Shown here one piece after another: positions 14,062 through 14,068 of a DNA stretch of 14,068 nucleotides; position 1 is the stretch's first letter; every line of letters starts with the position of its first letter. This stretch comes from an uncultured Clostridia bacterium (GTDB lineage Bacteria > Bacillota > Clostridia > Oscillospirales > Ruminococcaceae): NCBI GenBank assembly GCA_938014915.1, contig CALLQQ010000001.1:1-14068 (forward strand), read 5' to 3'. The position numbers and the translations under genes were made by a program. A model generated the notes under the pieces. That model ran no database searches. It saw only the letters and a list, made by a program, of their open reading frames with translations, and was not told the origin of the DNA.

Positions 14062-14068
14062 AAATTAT

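Noticed and set aside
1..14068. CRISPR array, IS element, prophage, tRNA or toxin-antitoxin pair
   Set aside because: No regularly spaced repeats, transposase motifs, terminal inverted repeats, cloverleaf sequences or paired small genes were found; every sizeable open stretch is explained by the genes listed.

Overview
The window reads as a piece of chromosome from a low-GC Gram-positive anaerobe, most likely a member of the Clostridia. The evidence is strong AGGAGG-type ribosome binding sites, near-consensus sigma-A promoters with 17-bp spacers, AT-rich intergenic DNA, U-tailed hairpin terminators, a Firmicutes-type LexA, a lipoprotein sugar-binding protein paired with ATPase-less permeases, and an ArgJ-type (acetyl-recycling) arginine pathway. 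I cannot name the species. There is no phage, IS element, CRISPR array, tRNA or rRNA that I can see.

Left part (1-2070): the terminator of an unseen upstream gene, then two single-gene units on the + strand, each with its own promoter and terminator. The first is lexA, the SOS repressor. The second is pyrB, aspartate carbamoyltransferase, which carries a C-terminal zinc-ribbon tail resembling the end of PyrI and lacks the PyrI nucleotide-binding domain. The pyrB transcript would begin almost exactly at a perfect 7-bp hairpin.

Middle part (2071-6010): a long regulatory region of about 460 bases with two candidate promoters and a 17-bp perfect inverted repeat with a central CG, then a three-gene CUT1 carbohydrate ABC importer operon (lipoprotein binding protein, MalF-type permease, MalG-type permease). 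No ATPase, glycosidase or regulator is encoded here, so a shared MsmX-type ATPase is inferred. A strong hairpin with a poor U-tract lies between the binding-protein gene and the permeases and could set the binding protein to a higher level.

Right part (5979-14068): a minus-strand operon argG-argH-argC-argJ-argB-argD-argF, tightly packed (4-bp overlap to 21-bp gaps) except for 70 bp before argF. It encodes the steps from N-acetylglutamate to arginine, plus glutamate acetylation if ArgJ is bifunctional. ArgJ recycles the acetyl group, so neither ArgE nor necessarily ArgA is required. Upstream of argG are a promoter and an excellent ARG-box match, which points to ArgR control. The argD-argF gap holds a possible internal promoter and two palindromes. 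Carbamoyl phosphate synthetase (carAB) is absent from the window, although two consumers of carbamoyl phosphate (pyrB and argF) are present.

I see no convincing undescribed multi-gene system. The items most worth a second look are the PyrB zinc-tail architecture, the candidate sugar-operon operator, the pyrB leader hairpin, the binding-protein/permease hairpin and the argF internal regulatory segment.
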